Positions 55,567-64,000 of a DNA stretch of 64,000 nucleotides are shown one piece after another. Numbering within the stretch: position 1 is the first letter of the stretch; every line of letters starts with the position of its first letter. The DNA is taken from the NCBI GenBank assembly GCA_023382715.1, contig JAHDWP010000001.1, positions 62,001 to 126,000 of the forward strand. Reading direction: 5' to 3'. The notes beneath the pieces are model-generated. The model searched no databases and was not told the origin of the DNA. It saw only the letters and a program-made list of their open reading frames with translations. A program made the position numbers and the translations under genes. The DNA is from Anaerolineae bacterium. GTDB taxonomy: Bacteria; Chloroflexota; Anaerolineae; Aggregatilineales; Aggregatilineaceae.

Positions 55567-56565
55567 TCATGCTCCTTCGTGGCCGAGCCAGTCACGCACA
55601 ATACTGATGACAGCATCCGGCGCGGTCTGCGCTGCGTCCAGCCAGCGGATGCCGGAGTCGTGGCCGCGAAACCAGGTGTATTGCCGCCGCACAAAAGCGC
55701 GCGTCTCGCGCTTGATCGCGCCGATCACCTCGTCGAGCGTTACGTCCCCGGTGAAGTACGGCTGCCACTGCGCGTAGCCCAGGCCAGACATGGCCGGACA
55801 GTCCCAAGTATAACCTGCATCGAGCAGGGCGCGCATCTCACGCTCCAGCCCGGCGACGATCATGTGCTCCACACGGGCATCCACGCGCTCGTAGAGGGTT
55901 TCGCGTGGCAGGGTGAGGCCGATCTGCAGGACGCGGTAGGGGGGTGGCGACTTGCGCTGCAGGACGGTGATCGGCGTGCCGGTGAGGAGGCAAACCTCCA
56001 GCGCGCGCACGACGCGGCGGACGTTGCGGTAGTCAATGCGTTCGGCGGCGGCAGGGTCAACGGCGCGCAGACGGTCGTGCAGCGCCCGTGCGCCCTGCGC
56101 CGCAGCGAAGTTCTCCAGCTCTGCGCGCAGGGATGGATCGGGCGGCACTTCGGGGATGCCCCAGCCTTCGAGCACGGCGCTGAGGTACTGGCCGGTGCCG
56201 CCCACCAGCAAAGGGAGCCACTCGCGCGCGTGGATGTCCTGAATGGCGCGGTAGGCGGCGCGCTGGTATTCGGCGAGCGAGAAAGGCTGGTCGGGCGTGA
56301 CGATGCCGATGAGGTGGTGCGGGACCGCCGCCAGCTCGTCGGGCGTCGGCTTGGCGGTGCCAATGTCCATATGGCGGTAGACCTGGCGGCTGTCGGCGCT
56401 GACAATCTCGCCGCCCAGCGCCAGCGCCACCTGGATGGCCAGCGCCGTTTTGCCCACTGCCGTCGGCCCCAGGATGACGAGCAGCGGCGGGCCATCGGGC
56501 GGCAGCAAGGCGCTCTCTGGCGCAGGCGCGGGGGCGGTCTGGGGGGCGACGCGAGCTGTAGTCAC
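55567..56565 (-). CDS. miaA: tRNA dimethylallyltransferase
   Basis: Adds a dimethylallyl group to A37 of tRNAs reading codons that begin with U. The 332-residue protein has a P-loop (ILGPTAVGKTALAIQVALAL) at about residues 32-51, and the segments IVSADSRQVYRHMDIGTAKP and HHLIGIVTPDQPFSLAEYQR. LLVGGTGQYLSAVLEGW, YRNVRRVVRALEV and YTWFRG near the end are also typical. The start is GTG 56565 after GAGG. It begins ten bases after the yraN stop, part of one minus-strand operon. Confidence 0.96.
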   Translation of the reverse strand: MTTARVAPQTAPAPAPESALLPPDGPPLLVILGPTAVGKTALAIQVALALGGEIVSADSRQVYRHMDIGTAKPTPDELAAVPHHLIGIVTPDQPFSLAEYQRAAYRAIQDIHAREWLPLLVGGTGQYLSAVLEGWGIPEVPPDPSLRAELENFAAAQGARALHDRLRAVDPAAAERIDYRNVRRVVRALEVCLLTGTPITVLQRKSPPPYRVLQIGLTLPRETLYERVDARVEHMIVAGLEREMRALLDAGYTWDCPAMSGLGYAQWQPYFTGDVTLDEVIGAIKRETRAFVRRQYTWFRGHDSGIRWLDAAQTAPDAVISIVRDWLGHEGA

Positions 56566-56575
56566 GGGCAGGGCC

Positions 56576-56950
56576 TCACCACTCCAGGGCGTTGGGGACG
56601 ATGCGGATGGCGCAGGTATCGCCCGCCCAGGCGACCGCTGCCACGTCCACCCGCCAGGGCACGCCGGCCAGGTCGTGTTCGTCGAGATATGCCTGGGCCA
56701 GGGCGATCAGGCGGGCGCGCTTGCGTTCGTCCACGCTTTCCAGCGCGGCGCCCAGGGCCTGTTGGAGCGTGCCCCGGCGAGTGCGCACCTCGACGAAGAC
56801 GATCTCGCCAGCGTGCCGGGCGACGAGGTCTAGCTCGCCCAGTTCGCGGTGGCGCCAGTTCTGGGCCAGGATAGTATAGCCGGCGCGGCGCAGCCATGCG
56901 GCAACGGCGCGCTCGCCCCGCTGGCCGATGCTCTGCCGGGGATCGCTCAT
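56576..56950 (-). CDS. yraN: YraN/UPF0102 endonuclease-fold protein
   Basis: A 124-residue protein of the UPF0102 family with a restriction-endonuclease-like core. GQRGERAVAAWLRRAGYTIL, ELGELDLVARHAGEIVFVEVRTRRG and the C-terminal helices are typical. In many members the third motif has Lys (EVKTR), but here it is Arg. A DNA-repair or recombination role is proposed for some members but not proven. The start follows GAGG. It is next to miaA. Confidence 0.92.
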   Translation of the reverse strand: MSDPRQSIGQRGERAVAAWLRRAGYTILAQNWRHRELGELDLVARHAGEIVFVEVRTRRGTLQQALGAALESVDERKRARLIALAQAYLDEHDLAGVPWRVDVAAVAWAGDTCAIRIVPNALEW

Positions 56951-57001
56951 GGACGTGGCCTCAGATAGCTGCGCGCGCCTTGCGTGGACGGTTGCCAGCG
57001 A

Positions 57002-58036
57002 TCACACGCGCACGACGGTTCCGCAGTAGTTGCAGCGTAATTCGTTCGCCCCGCGTACCAGCGGCGGCAGCGCTGCGCCGCATGTCGGGCAGGCTGTCGG
57101 CGCTTCGCGGACAGCCTGGGCCTGGGCCTCGTCCAGCGGGATGACGCGCTCGCTCTCCAGGTCGCCGCTGACGGCGCGGCCAAGCTGCTGGGCGTAGGCT
57201 TTGCTGTCAAGGCCGTCCTTGACTTCCAGCGAGATTTCGCGGAAATCTCCGCTACTGAGCGTCAGGTGCACCAGGTCCTTGCCGCCGAAGAGACCCTTGT
57301 CTTCGGAGCGGATCTCCGCAATGGCCCCGACGGGGATGGCCCACAGCTCTTCCTGGACTTCCTGGCCGCCAAAGCCAAAGCGACCGCCTTCTTTCTCGCG
57401 TCGCTCGAAGATGAGGCGCTGATCGGTCAGGAAGAGCACTCCCTCTGGCTCGTCTTTCTTGGCCCTGAGCCACTTGGCTTTGGTCGCCGTGAACAGGGCC
57501 TCTGTCGGCGTCCAGGACACTTTGGCCTGCTGGGCCTGGTCGAGGTACCCGTTGAGCTGGCGAAGCTGGCGCTGCGTCTGGCTGACGTTATCCGGCACCT
57601 GGCCGAACAGTCCCTCGATGCGCTTGCGTGCGGACGTAACCTGATCGCTCAACTGAGAGGCAGACCGGTCAACCTGGGTAAGGATCATGGTGACGCCTCG
57701 TTCCTGGGTCACCTGATCCAGCTTGCGCCACAGATCGGCGATCTCATCCAGGCGAGGCTGAATGCGCGCGCTTTCGTCGGAGAGGGCGTCCCGCACATGC
57801 TGGCCGATCTCGCGCCATTCGTCGGAGAGGACGGCGGCCTTGCGCTCCAGATAGCCGGCGAAGGCGTAGCCGCGACCGCGCAGGGCGGCGATCTGGTCGG
57901 GCAGGGCGGCGATGGCGCTGGCCTGGTCGCCGAGCTTCTTCGCGATGTCGTCCATGCTGGCCTGCTTGCGTAGGTCCTCGTAGGAGCGCCGCAGACGGTC
58001 AGTCTGCTGCTGCAGGGGCGATGGTTGTGAACTCAT
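57002..58036 (-). CDS. Coiled-coil/PH-like/zinc-ribbon protein of unknown function
   Basis: A 344-residue soluble protein. Residues 1-165 form an alpha-helical coiled coil with heptads (LRRSYEDLRKQASMDDIAKKL; DQVTSARKRIEGLFGQV). Residues 175-275 look like a GRAM/PH-type domain (EALFTATKAKWLRAKKDEPEG, VLFLTDQRLIFERREKEGG, LWAIPVGAIAEIRSEDKG). A zinc ribbon CPTCGAALP...LRCNYCGT ends the protein. I do not recognise a named family. The ribbon and PH-like domain suggest a scaffold. GAGG precedes the ATG. Confidence 0.7.
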   Translation of the reverse strand: MSSQPSPLQQQTDRLRRSYEDLRKQASMDDIAKKLGDQASAIAALPDQIAALRGRGYAFAGYLERKAAVLSDEWREIGQHVRDALSDESARIQPRLDEIADLWRKLDQVTQERGVTMILTQVDRSASQLSDQVTSARKRIEGLFGQVPDNVSQTQRQLRQLNGYLDQAQQAKVSWTPTEALFTATKAKWLRAKKDEPEGVLFLTDQRLIFERREKEGGRFGFGGQEVQEELWAIPVGAIAEIRSEDKGLFGGKDLVHLTLSSGDFREISLEVKDGLDSKAYAQQLGRAVSGDLESERVIPLDEAQAQAVREAPTACPTCGAALPPLVRGANELRCNYCGTVVRV

Positions 58037-58186
58037 GAGAGAGCCTCCTCACTGGTGACGCGCTGCCGGAACACAAAGGGCAGATAAGCAGAGTGTAGCT
58101 TGTTTCACAAAGGGGGTGCAAGCGGGGCGAGCGACCGGCCACGTGAACGCGGCGAATCCGGTGGATGGCGCTCTGCTTCGGGGGGA

Positions 58187-58220
58187 AGACTTCCGAAGCC
58201 TGCCCAGGCTTCGGAAGTCT
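58187..58220. repeat. Family C palindrome, perfect copy
   Basis: AGACTTCCGAAGCCTG, CC, CAGGCTTCGGAAGTCT: 16 perfect pairs with a two-base loop. It lies between prfB and the coiled-coil gene, both on the minus strand. Confidence 0.7.
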
Positions 58221-58242
58221 GCTCGTTTAGGGCGCAGCGCGA

Positions 58243-59335
58243 TCAGTGCTCAGCCTGCACGCGCGAGGCGAGATAGGCCTCCATGAAGGCGTCCAGATCG
58301 CCATCGAGCACGGCCTGGGTGTTGCCGGTTTCGTGGTCGGTGCGCAGGTCTTTGACCAACTGGTAGGGGTGGAGCACGTAGGAGCGAATCTGGTTGCCCC
58401 AGGCGGCGCTAACGTGCTCGCCCTTCAGCGCGGCGAACTCCTCTTCCTGTTTCTGGTGCTCCAGGTCGAGCAGGCGCATCTTGAGCACTTGCAGCGCGCG
58501 CTCTTTGTTCTGCGTCTGGCTGCGCTCGTTCTGGCAGCTTACCACCAGGCCGGTTGGCAGGTGGGTGATGCGGATGGCGGTCTCGTTCTTCTGGACGTTC
58601 TGGCCACCGGCGCCGCTGCTGCGGAAGGTGTCGATCTGCAGGTCTTTCTCGTCAACCTCGATATCCACGTCTTCCTGCACGTCCGGCCAGATCTCGACCA
58701 GGCAGAAAGAGGTATGACGGCGGTGATTGGAGTCGAACGGGCTGAGGCGCACCAGGCGATGTACACCGCGCTCCGAGCGCAGATAGCCGAAGACGTAATC
58801 GCCCTGAATGGAGACGGTGACGCTCTTGATCCCGGCCTCATCGCCGGGCATTTCCGAGACGATCTCCGCCTTGAAGCCGCGCCGCTCGGCCCAGCGCAGG
58901 TACATGCGCAGCAGCATGGCAGCCCAGTCCTGGGCGTCGGTGCCGCCGGCGCCGGCGTGAATGGCCAGGTAAGCGTCTTCGGCGTCGTACTTGCCGCTGA
59001 GCTTGGCGCGGAAGAGCAGGCCGTCCACGATGGTCTGGAGCGCGTCCGCTTCGGCGGCAAGCTCTTCGGCCATGCTGTCATCTTCCAACTCGGCCAGCTC
59101 CAGGGCGTCGCGGACGCGCTGCCGAGTGTCCAGCCAGGTCCTGATGTTGCTGCGCAGGCGGGCTGCCTGGCGCATGACACGCTGCGCGCTGTCGGGATCG
59201 CTCCAGAAGTCAGGCCGGGCGCTCTGCTCTTCCAGGGCGGCTAGCTCGGTTTGCTGGCCAGCGACGTCAAAGACGCTCCATAAGCTGCTCGACCGTCTGG
59301 CGCATCTCGTTAAGCTGGCTGATCAACGCTTCCAT
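58243..59335 (-). CDS. prfB: Peptide chain release factor 2, with programmed +1 frameshift
   Basis: Recognises UGA and UAA stop codons. The short first frame starts at ATG 59335 and runs MEALISQLNEMRQ through 22 codons to CTT-TGA (TGA at 59269-59267). A +1 shift to GAC then continues DVAGQQTELAALEEQ and the rest of the protein. The shift site CTTTGAC and the upstream GGAG match the classical autoregulatory frameshift. The combined product is about 363 residues. The anticodon-like motif SPF (RLSPFDSN) and the catalytic GGQ (SSGAGGQNVQKNE) are present. It starts five bases after the ftsY stop. Confidence 0.96.
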
Positions 59336-59340
59336 GATGG

Positions 59341-60252
59341 CTACTCCTCGCTGCCGTTCTCGAACAGGCTGTCCACAAAGGCGGTGGGGTTGAAGAAGAC
59401 GAGATCGTACATGGACTCGCCGATGCCGATATAGTGCACCGGCAGGCCAAGCTCCTGCTGGATGGCGAAGAGCATCCCGCCTTTGGCCGTGCTGTCCAGC
59501 TTGGTGACGACCACGCCCGTCACGGCGATGGCTTCCTGGAACTTCTTGGCCTGGGTCAGGGCGTTCTGGCCGGTCGTGCCGTCGAGCACGAGCAGCGTTT
59601 CGTGCGGCGCGTCGGGGATGACCTTGCGCAGCACGTCGCGCACCTTGACCAGCTCGGCCATCAGGTTGAAATTGCTGTGCAGGCGACCAGCCGTATCCAC
59701 GATGAGCACTTCGGCTCCGCGCGCCCGCGCCGCGCTGATGGCGTCGTAGACGACTGCGCCGGGGTCGCTGCCGGGCTGCCCGGCGATGACCGGGACGCCG
59801 GCGCGCTCGCCCCACAGCTTGAGCTGGTCAATCGCCGCCGCGCGGAAAGTGTCCCCGGCGGCCAGGATCACCTTGCGGTTGTTCAGGCGCATGCGATAGG
59901 CCATCTTGCCGATGGAAGTGGTCTTGCCGGAGCCGTTGACGCCGGCGATCAGCACGACCGACAGCTCGCGCCCGCTCAGGTTGAGCGGCTGCGGCTCCAT
60001 CAGCAGCTTGCGCAATTCGCCCTTGAGCGCGGCGATCAACTGATCCTGGCGCGTGATCCCGTCGCGGCGCACGCGGCCCTGCATGGTCTCGATGAGCTGC
60101 ATGGTCGTGCCGACGCCGACATCGGCCTGCAGCAGCAGAGCCTCGACCTCGTCCCAGCTATCTTCGTCAATCTCAGTAGCGCCGATGGCCTGGGCGATGC
60201 GCCCGAAGAACGACTGGCGCGTGCGCTTCAGCCCGTCACGTAGAGAAGCCAC
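59341..60252 (-). CDS. ftsY: Signal recognition particle receptor FtsY
   Basis: GTPase that receives ribosome-SRP complexes at the membrane. The 303-residue protein is an NG-domain-only form without the acidic A region. N-domain helices are [17 protein letters not shown] and [13 protein letters not shown]. The G domain has [54 protein letters not shown] and [10 protein letters not shown]. The start is GTG 60252 with AAGGG upstream. It is transcribed with prfB, which follows five bases later. Confidence 0.96.
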   Translation of the reverse strand: MASLRDGLKRTRQSFFGRIAQAIGATEIDEDSWDEVEALLLQADVGVGTTMQLIETMQGRVRRDGITRQDQLIAALKGELRKLLMEPQPLNLSGRELSVVLIAGVNGSGKTTSIGKMAYRMRLNNRKVILAAGDTFRAAAIDQLKLWGERAGVPVIAGQPGSDPGAVVYDAISAARARGAEVLIVDTAGRLHSNFNLMAELVKVRDVLRKVIPDAPHETLLVLDGTTGQNALTQAKKFQEAIAVTGVVVTKLDSTAKGGMLFAIQQELGLPVHYIGIGESMYDLVFFNPTAFVDSLFENGSEE

Positions 60253-60390
60253 AATTCTTCACCCTTCGTGCTTGAGTCGTTGCTGATTGGCTGGCGGCCT
60301 GGCTGCCGCCCGGCTGCTCCCTTTGGGCAGCCGCTTCATTATAGTCAATCCGGGCGCGAAAGACTATGGTCAACGCAGGTGGCGGGCGGG

Positions 60391-60437
60391 AATTGCGGAT
60401 TGCGAATTGCGGATTGCGAATTGCGGATTGCGGATTG
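60391..60437. repeat. Heptamer tandem repeat
   Basis: About six to seven units of ATTGCGG or ATTGCGA. It is a low-complexity tract in the 633-base gap 60253-60885. Such repeats occur widely in bacteria and are not a CRISPR. Confidence 0.7.
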
Positions 60438-60479
60438 GAGAACTCTGTCTCCGCGCGGGGAGGGGGCTGGCGCTGCATC

Positions 60480-60502
60480 AGACTTCGGAAGTCTCCGAAG
60501 TC
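60480..60502. repeat. Family C palindrome
   Basis: AGACTTCGGA, AG, TCTCCGAAGTCT. It is an imperfect hairpin with the shared core. Confidence 0.55.
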
Positions 60503-60519
60503 TGCCCGCCGAACGTCCC

Positions 60520-60602
60520 CGCGCAAAGGCGTATGGCCATGCCTCCCTGCGGAATCTTCGCCTTGCCCTACATCAAATGAGTCGCTGACAACTTTGCGCG
60601 CA
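60520..60602. repeat. Family B repeat, short copy
   Basis: Starts CGCGCAAAGGCGTATGGCC and ends GTCGCTGACAACTTTGCGCG. It has the family hairpin GGCGTATGGCCATGCC. It lies 12 bases before a second family B copy. Confidence 0.5.
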
Positions 60603-60614
60603 ATCCGCTCTGCC

Positions 60615-60783
60615 GGGTGCGTGCAAAACCTGTCAGGATGGGGCGCTGCTCTGCTGCGCCCTGGTTTACCTCACCCCCGCTCGGCGCTAACGCGCCTCGC
60701 CGCCGGGCAAGCCGAGCGCAGCGAGGCTGGGGGTGAGGTCAATGCCCTGCGTCCAGCGAGTCGCTGACAACTTTGCACGCACC
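60615..60783. repeat. Family B repeat with uninterrupted inner palindrome
   Basis: Starts GGGTGCGTGCAAAACC and ends GACAACTTTGCACGCACC. Inside, GTTTACCTCACCCCCGC through CGAGGC and GGGGGTGAGG form a long imperfect inverted repeat (60664-60740). This is the empty-site counterpart of the interrupted copy at 24194-24539. Confidence 0.65.
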
Positions 60784-60820
60784 GCCTTGCGGGTGCCTGT
60801 CCAACCTCGGTCAGGTACGC

Positions 60821-60826
60821 TATACT
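60821..60826 (+). promoter_or_regulatory. TATACT -10 box before lepA
   Basis: TATACT about 60 bases before the lepA ATG. The -35 is poor, so the assignment is tentative. The rest of the gap 60253-60885 is filled by repeats and I see no gene in it. Confidence 0.35.
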
Positions 60827-60885
60827 TGGGGGGTGGGGGCAGTGCCCGCGACGCGCCATCACCGACACAGAAACGCGCCAAACTC

Positions 60886-62694
60886 ATGGATAATGCCCGG
60901 ATTCGCAACTTCTCGATCATCGCCCACATTGATCACGGCAAGAGCACGCTGGCCGACCGGATGCTCCAACTGACCGGCACCGTCTCCGAACGCGACATGC
61001 ACGAGCAGGTGCTCGACGACATGGAGCTAGAGCGCGAGCGCGGCGTGACGATCAAGGCGTCGGCGGTGCGCATGAACTACACCGCCAGCGACGGCGAAAC
61101 CTACGAGATGAACCTGATTGACACGCCCGGCCATGTGGACTTTTCCTACGAGGTCAGCCGGGCGCTGCAAGCGTGCGAAGGCGCCGTGCTCGTCGTGGAT
61201 AGCACGCAGGGCATCGAGGCGCAGACGCTGGCTAACTTGTACGTGGCCCTCGAGCAAGACCTGGAGATCGTGGCCGTCGTCAACAAGACCGATCTGCCCG
61301 CCGCGCGGCCTGACGACATTGCGCAGGAGATCGAGGACCTGATCGGCATTGACGCCGCCGATGTGTTGCAGGTGAGCGCCAAGACGGGCCGCAATGTGGA
61401 GCAGGTGCTTGAAGCGGTCGTCCGCCACATCCCGCCCCCCAAAGGCGACACTGAGGCTCCGGCGCGCGCGCTGATCTTCGACAGCCATTACGACGTCTAC
61501 AAGGGCGTGATCGCTTATGTGCGCGTCTTCGACGGCGCGATCCGCAAGACGGACAGCCTGCGCATGATGGCGACAGGGGTGACGATTGAGCCGGTGGAAC
61601 TGGGCGTTTTCAGCCCCGGCATGAAGCCGGTGGACAGCCTGAAGGCGGGCGAGGTGGGCTACATCGCCACCGGCCTGAAGACGGTGCGCGAGTGCCGCGT
61701 CGGCGATACAGTGACGCTGGCCCAGGACGGGGCCGAAGCGCCGCTGCCGGGCTATAAGCAGGCCAAGCCGATGGTCTTCGCCGGCTTTTACCCGTCCGAC
61801 AACGACGACTACGACGACCTGCGCGACGCGCTGGAAAAGCTCCAGTTGAATGATGCGTCGCTGGTCTACCAGCCAGAGACATCGGTGGCGCTCAACTTCG
61901 GCTTTCGCGTGGGGTTTCTGGGGCTGTTTCACATGGACATCATCCAGGAGCGGCTGGAGCGCGAGTATGACCTGGACCTGGTGGCCACATCGCCCAGCGT
62001 TGAGTACCAGGTGGTGCTGCACAGCGGCGAGGTGCTCATCATCCACAGCCCATCCGAGCTGCCGGACGAGAGCACCATCGCTGAAATTCGCGAGCCGTGG
62101 ATGACCATCGAGATCTTCACGCCGGAGGAGTTCATCGGGCCGATCATGGACCTGGTGACCGGCAAACGCGGCGAATATCTGAGCATGGAGTACCTGGACG
62201 CCAAGCGCGTGCAGCTCAAATACAAGATTCCCCTGGCCGAGCTGATCGTGGATTTCTACGACCGGCTGAAATCCATGACGCGCGGCTACGCCAGCCTGGA
62301 TTATCACTTTGACCAGTATCGCGCGGAAAAGCTGGTCAAACTGGACGTGCTGGTGAATAAGACGCCTGTGGACGCGCTGGCGTTGATCGTGCACGAGGAC
62401 GTGGCCTTTTACAAAGGGCAGCGGCTTGTCTCCAAGCTGAAGCGGCTGATCCCGCGCCAACTGTACGAAGTGCCCATCCAGGCGGCGGTGGGCAAGCGCG
62501 TGATCAGCCGGGCCAATGTCAAGGCGCTGCGCAAAGATGTGTTGGCGAAGTGCTATGGAGGCGATGTCACCCGCAAGAAGAAGCTGCTGGAAAAACAGAA
62601 GAAAGGCAAGAAACGCCTGAAGATGATCGGAAACGTCGAAGTCCCCCAGGAAGCGTTTATGGCTGTGCTGAGGCTAGATGACGATGACGACTAA
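60886..62694 (+). CDS. lepA: Elongation factor 4 (LepA)
   Basis: Ribosome-bound translational GTPase, 602 residues. The G domain has [19 protein letters not shown], then [21 protein letters not shown] and NKTDLPAA. Domains II and III and the LepA-specific C-terminal domain follow ([40 protein letters not shown]). ATG 60886 opens the canonical [14 protein letters not shown]; a longer frame upstream runs through the repeat. The acidic tail DDDDD overlaps the start of the next gene. Confidence 0.97.
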   Translation: MDNARIRNFSIIAHIDHGKSTLADRMLQLTGTVSERDMHEQVLDDMELERERGVTIKASAVRMNYTASDGETYEMNLIDTPGHVDFSYEVSRALQACEGAVLVVDSTQGIEAQTLANLYVALEQDLEIVAVVNKTDLPAARPDDIAQEIEDLIGIDAADVLQVSAKTGRNVEQVLEAVVRHIPPPKGDTEAPARALIFDSHYDVYKGVIAYVRVFDGAIRKTDSLRMMATGVTIEPVELGVFSPGMKPVDSLKAGEVGYIATGLKTVRECRVGDTVTLAQDGAEAPLPGYKQAKPMVFAGFYPSDNDDYDDLRDALEKLQLNDASLVYQPETSVALNFGFRVGFLGLFHMDIIQERLEREYDLDLVATSPSVEYQVVLHSGEVLIIHSPSELPDESTIAEIREPWMTIEIFTPEEFIGPIMDLVTGKRGEYLSMEYLDAKRVQLKYKIPLAELIVDFYDRLKSMTRGYASLDYHFDQYRAEKLVKLDVLVNKTPVDALALIVHEDVAFYKGQRLVSKLKRLIPRQLYEVPIQAAVGKRVISRANVKALRKDVLAKCYGGDVTRKKKLLEKQKKGKKRLKMIGNVEVPQEAFMAVLRLDDDDD

Positions 62695-63280
62695 CCATTG
62701 CAGGCCTGGTTTCCCTCCCGTGCCCCAATCTGTCCAGAGCGAGCGCCTGACGATCCGTCCCTCAGCGCGCGACGACGCGCCGTATCTGAAAAAGTGGTGG
62801 AACGATCCGCAGGTGACTGGCCCCGGCGGAAACCTGGCAGGGATGCAGTACGACGACGCGGACATGGAAGACTGGTTCCAGCGTTATGTGGACGGGCGCG
62901 AGTGCAGCACGCACTTCATCATTTGTCTGCGCGAGGCAGACGAGCGCCCGATCGGGGAATTCTATATCGCCAGCGACGACCGGCCCGGTTGCGTGGAGTG
63001 CGCTTTGCTCATCGGCGAGACCGATCTCTGGGGCCGGGGGTACGGCAGCGCGGCGCTGAGCGCTTATGCTGAGGCGCTGTTCGCTTCGGAGCTGTGCGAG
63101 GCCATGCGCATGAACATGCGCGTGGACAATGTTTGCGCCATGCGCATGGCGCAGAAGGTCGGTTTCGTGGTGGAGCATGTGTGGGCCAGCGGCGCGTTCC
63201 AGACGGTGTTCCTCTCGCGAGCCGCCTTCGAGTTGCGCAAGCTGCGCCAGGCCGAGATCGAGGCGGGGCTGCGCCGCTAG
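62678..63280 (+). CDS. GNAT-family acetyltransferase
   Basis: A 200-residue N-acetyltransferase of the RimJ/RimL-like group. [23 protein letters not shown] is the typical N-terminus. [24 protein letters not shown] contains the acetyl-CoA-binding loop (GRGYGSA). [22 protein letters not shown] is the conserved final segment. It starts inside the lepA coding end (17-base overlap), so translation is probably coupled. The substrate is unknown; protein N-terminus, small molecule or antibiotic are all possible. Confidence 0.9.
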   Translation: MTMTTNHCRPGFPPVPQSVQSERLTIRPSARDDAPYLKKWWNDPQVTGPGGNLAGMQYDDADMEDWFQRYVDGRECSTHFIICLREADERPIGEFYIASDDRPGCVECALLIGETDLWGRGYGSAALSAYAEALFASELCEAMRMNMRVDNVCAMRMAQKVGFVVEHVWASGAFQTVFLSRAAFELRKLRQAEIEAGLRR

Positions 63281-63306
63281 CGCGGCACCCTCGCTCTCCC
63301 GGCCTT

Positions 63307-63936
63307 TCACCCGCCCGGCGCGACTGCGTCCAGCCAGTGGCTGACGGTCGCGCTCATGGCGGGCGTCAGGATGCGGGCCTCGACGAACGGAGCGAGCAGG
63401 TCGCGCAGCGCGATCAGCGTCTCCACGCGGTAGCCGTTCGCCGCCAGCTGGGCGCTGGCGCCGAGTCCCAGGTCGAGCACGGCGAGCACATCTCCCACCT
63501 GCAACCCCACGCGATGGGCCAGCGCGATCAGGTGCTGCGCCTGGTCGGCGCCCTCCAACACATCCGCCAGCAGCAACGTGGGATGACCCACGTCGTATGC
63601 GCCTTCGATGGCGAAGGCGGCGGTGTAGTCCCGCACGTCCCCGTAGGGGTAGGTCATGGGCAGGCTGGTGCGCAGGCTGAGCGCGACGCCAAGCGGGATG
63701 GCCTCCTGCGTGGTGAGGACGCGATCGGCCAGCGCCCCGTCTAGCGAGCCGGCCAGGGCGTTGGCCAGGTCAGCCAGCAGCGCCGGGTACGAGGGCAGCC
63801 AGCGCAGCCTGGCCAACAGCGGCCAGGTCGTTCCGTCCGGGCGGGCGAACCTGCCGAACTGGATCAGCCCGGCCTCGGCCAGCCTGAAGGCCAGCGCCAG
63901 AGCGCCCGCGGGGGGCAGTGGGCCGGGCCGACTCAT
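63307..63936 (-). CDS. Phosphoribosyltransferase-like protein (orotate PRTase-related)
   Basis: A 209-residue protein resembling the type I PRTase fold of orotate phosphoribosyltransferase (LAFRLAEAGLIQFGRFARPDG; LADRVLTTQEAIPLGVALSL; PMTYPYGDVRDYTAAFAIEG). The PRPP-binding motif normally reads VDDVxTTG, but here it is LLLADVLEGADQ, so it may not bind PRPP in the usual way. ATG 63936 overlaps the stop of an upstream gene as ATGA. Orotate metabolism is only a family-based guess. Confidence 0.6.
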   Translation of the reverse strand: MSRPGPLPPAGALALAFRLAEAGLIQFGRFARPDGTTWPLLARLRWLPSYPALLADLANALAGSLDGALADRVLTTQEAIPLGVALSLRTSLPMTYPYGDVRDYTAAFAIEGAYDVGHPTLLLADVLEGADQAQHLIALAHRVGLQVGDVLAVLDLGLGASAQLAANGYRVETLIALRDLLAPFVEARILTPAMSATVSHWLDAVAPGG

Positions 63937-64000
63937 GTGTCCATCTCGCGCACAAGCTGCCAGGCCATGCCCATCGCCCACGTCCCCGCCCAGGCGGGCG
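63933..64000 (-). CDS. 3' end of an unidentified gene
   Basis: About 22 codons at the window edge, ending GTWAMGMAWQLVREMDT and TGA, in frame and overlapping the next start by four bases (ATGA). Too short to identify. The overlap suggests an operon with the phosphoribosyltransferase-like gene. Confidence 0.5.
   Translation of the reverse strand, partial: PAWAGTWAMGMAWQLVREMDT

Noticed and set aside
60391-60437. Possible CRISPR or direct-repeat array
   Set aside because: Units of seven bases without spacers; simple tandem repeat.
60236-60526. Minus-strand reading frame rich in IRNPQ repeats
   Set aside because: It is the translation of the ATTGCGG heptamer tandem repeat, not a gene.

Overview
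The window is about 64 kb of GC-rich bacterial chromosome. It is densely packed with housekeeping genes in short runs on both strands. I see no rRNA, tRNA, CRISPR array, prophage or intact insertion sequence. Several features suggest a Chloroflexota (Anaerolineae-like) bacterium. These are high-GC codon use with sigma70-type TATAAT boxes, a Rex regulator, a fused ADP-forming acyl-CoA synthetase next to a BioD/DRTGG phosphotransacetylase-like protein, Thr/Pro-linked lipoproteins, and intergenic spaces full of dispersed GC-rich repeats. This assignment is an inference; no rRNA or marker tree was available.

Layout. 1-8.2 kb: partial fabF (-), an atypical SDR, a P-type ATPase, obg, a lipoprotein and nadD (+). 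8.2-15 kb: a lipoprotein with two solute-binding domains (+), a polyprenyl diphosphate synthase and a GbsR-type regulator (-), an LPATG-tailed DUF11-like surface protein (+), a Tat-exported amidase (-), and rex with a likely operator (+). 15-23.5 kb: proC, then an F1-only ATP synthase run atpA-atpG-atpD-atpC with a strong promoter and terminator, an mreB homologue with an altered nucleotide-binding loop, and superoxide dismutase. 23.2-24.1 kb: two tandem seven-iron-type ferredoxins. 24.1-24.6 kb: a repeat interrupted by a structured 0.23-kb insert, the most unusual non-coding feature here. 24.6-30.4 kb: flotillin and NfeD (-), a micro membrane protein and prepilin peptidase (+), mnmA and a cysteine desulfurase (-).

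30.9-38.2 kb is a central-energy block (+): ADP-forming acyl-CoA synthetase, BioD/DRTGG protein, enolase, pyruvate kinase and an AEC transporter. Together these cover 2-phosphoglycerate to pyruvate and acetyl-CoA to acetate plus ATP. 38.2-44 kb (-) carries a zinc-ribbon membrane protein, a FecR-like anchored protein, acylphosphatase, TPR and HEAT proteins and an RseP-type site-2 protease. 44.3-46.2 kb (+) is an amidohydrolase fused to a CYTH domain. 46.4-51 kb (-) runs from a PrsW-like membrane protein through an anchored protein and a secreted trypsin-like protease to an FHA/winged-helix regulator, with overlapping start and stop codons. 51.4-54.8 kb (+) is a peptide-type ABC importer without ATPases. 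54.8-60.3 kb (-) holds a BsuPI-like anchored protein, miaA, yraN, a coiled-coil/PH-like/zinc-ribbon protein, prfB with a programmed +1 frameshift, and ftsY. The end holds lepA and a GNAT acetyltransferase (+), then a degenerate phosphoribosyltransferase-like gene and the tail of another gene (-).

At least four dispersed repeat families occupy the longer intergenic gaps. One (about 155 bp, near-perfect terminal inverted repeats, both orientations) and another (ends GGGTGCGTGCAAA) look like MITEs. A third is a CTTCCGAAG palindrome and the fourth has CCGCAGAGACGC-type ends. The candidates for undescribed biology are the structured insert at 24.3-24.5 kb, the amidohydrolase-CYTH fusion, and the coupled PrsW-like/trypsin-like/FHA cluster.
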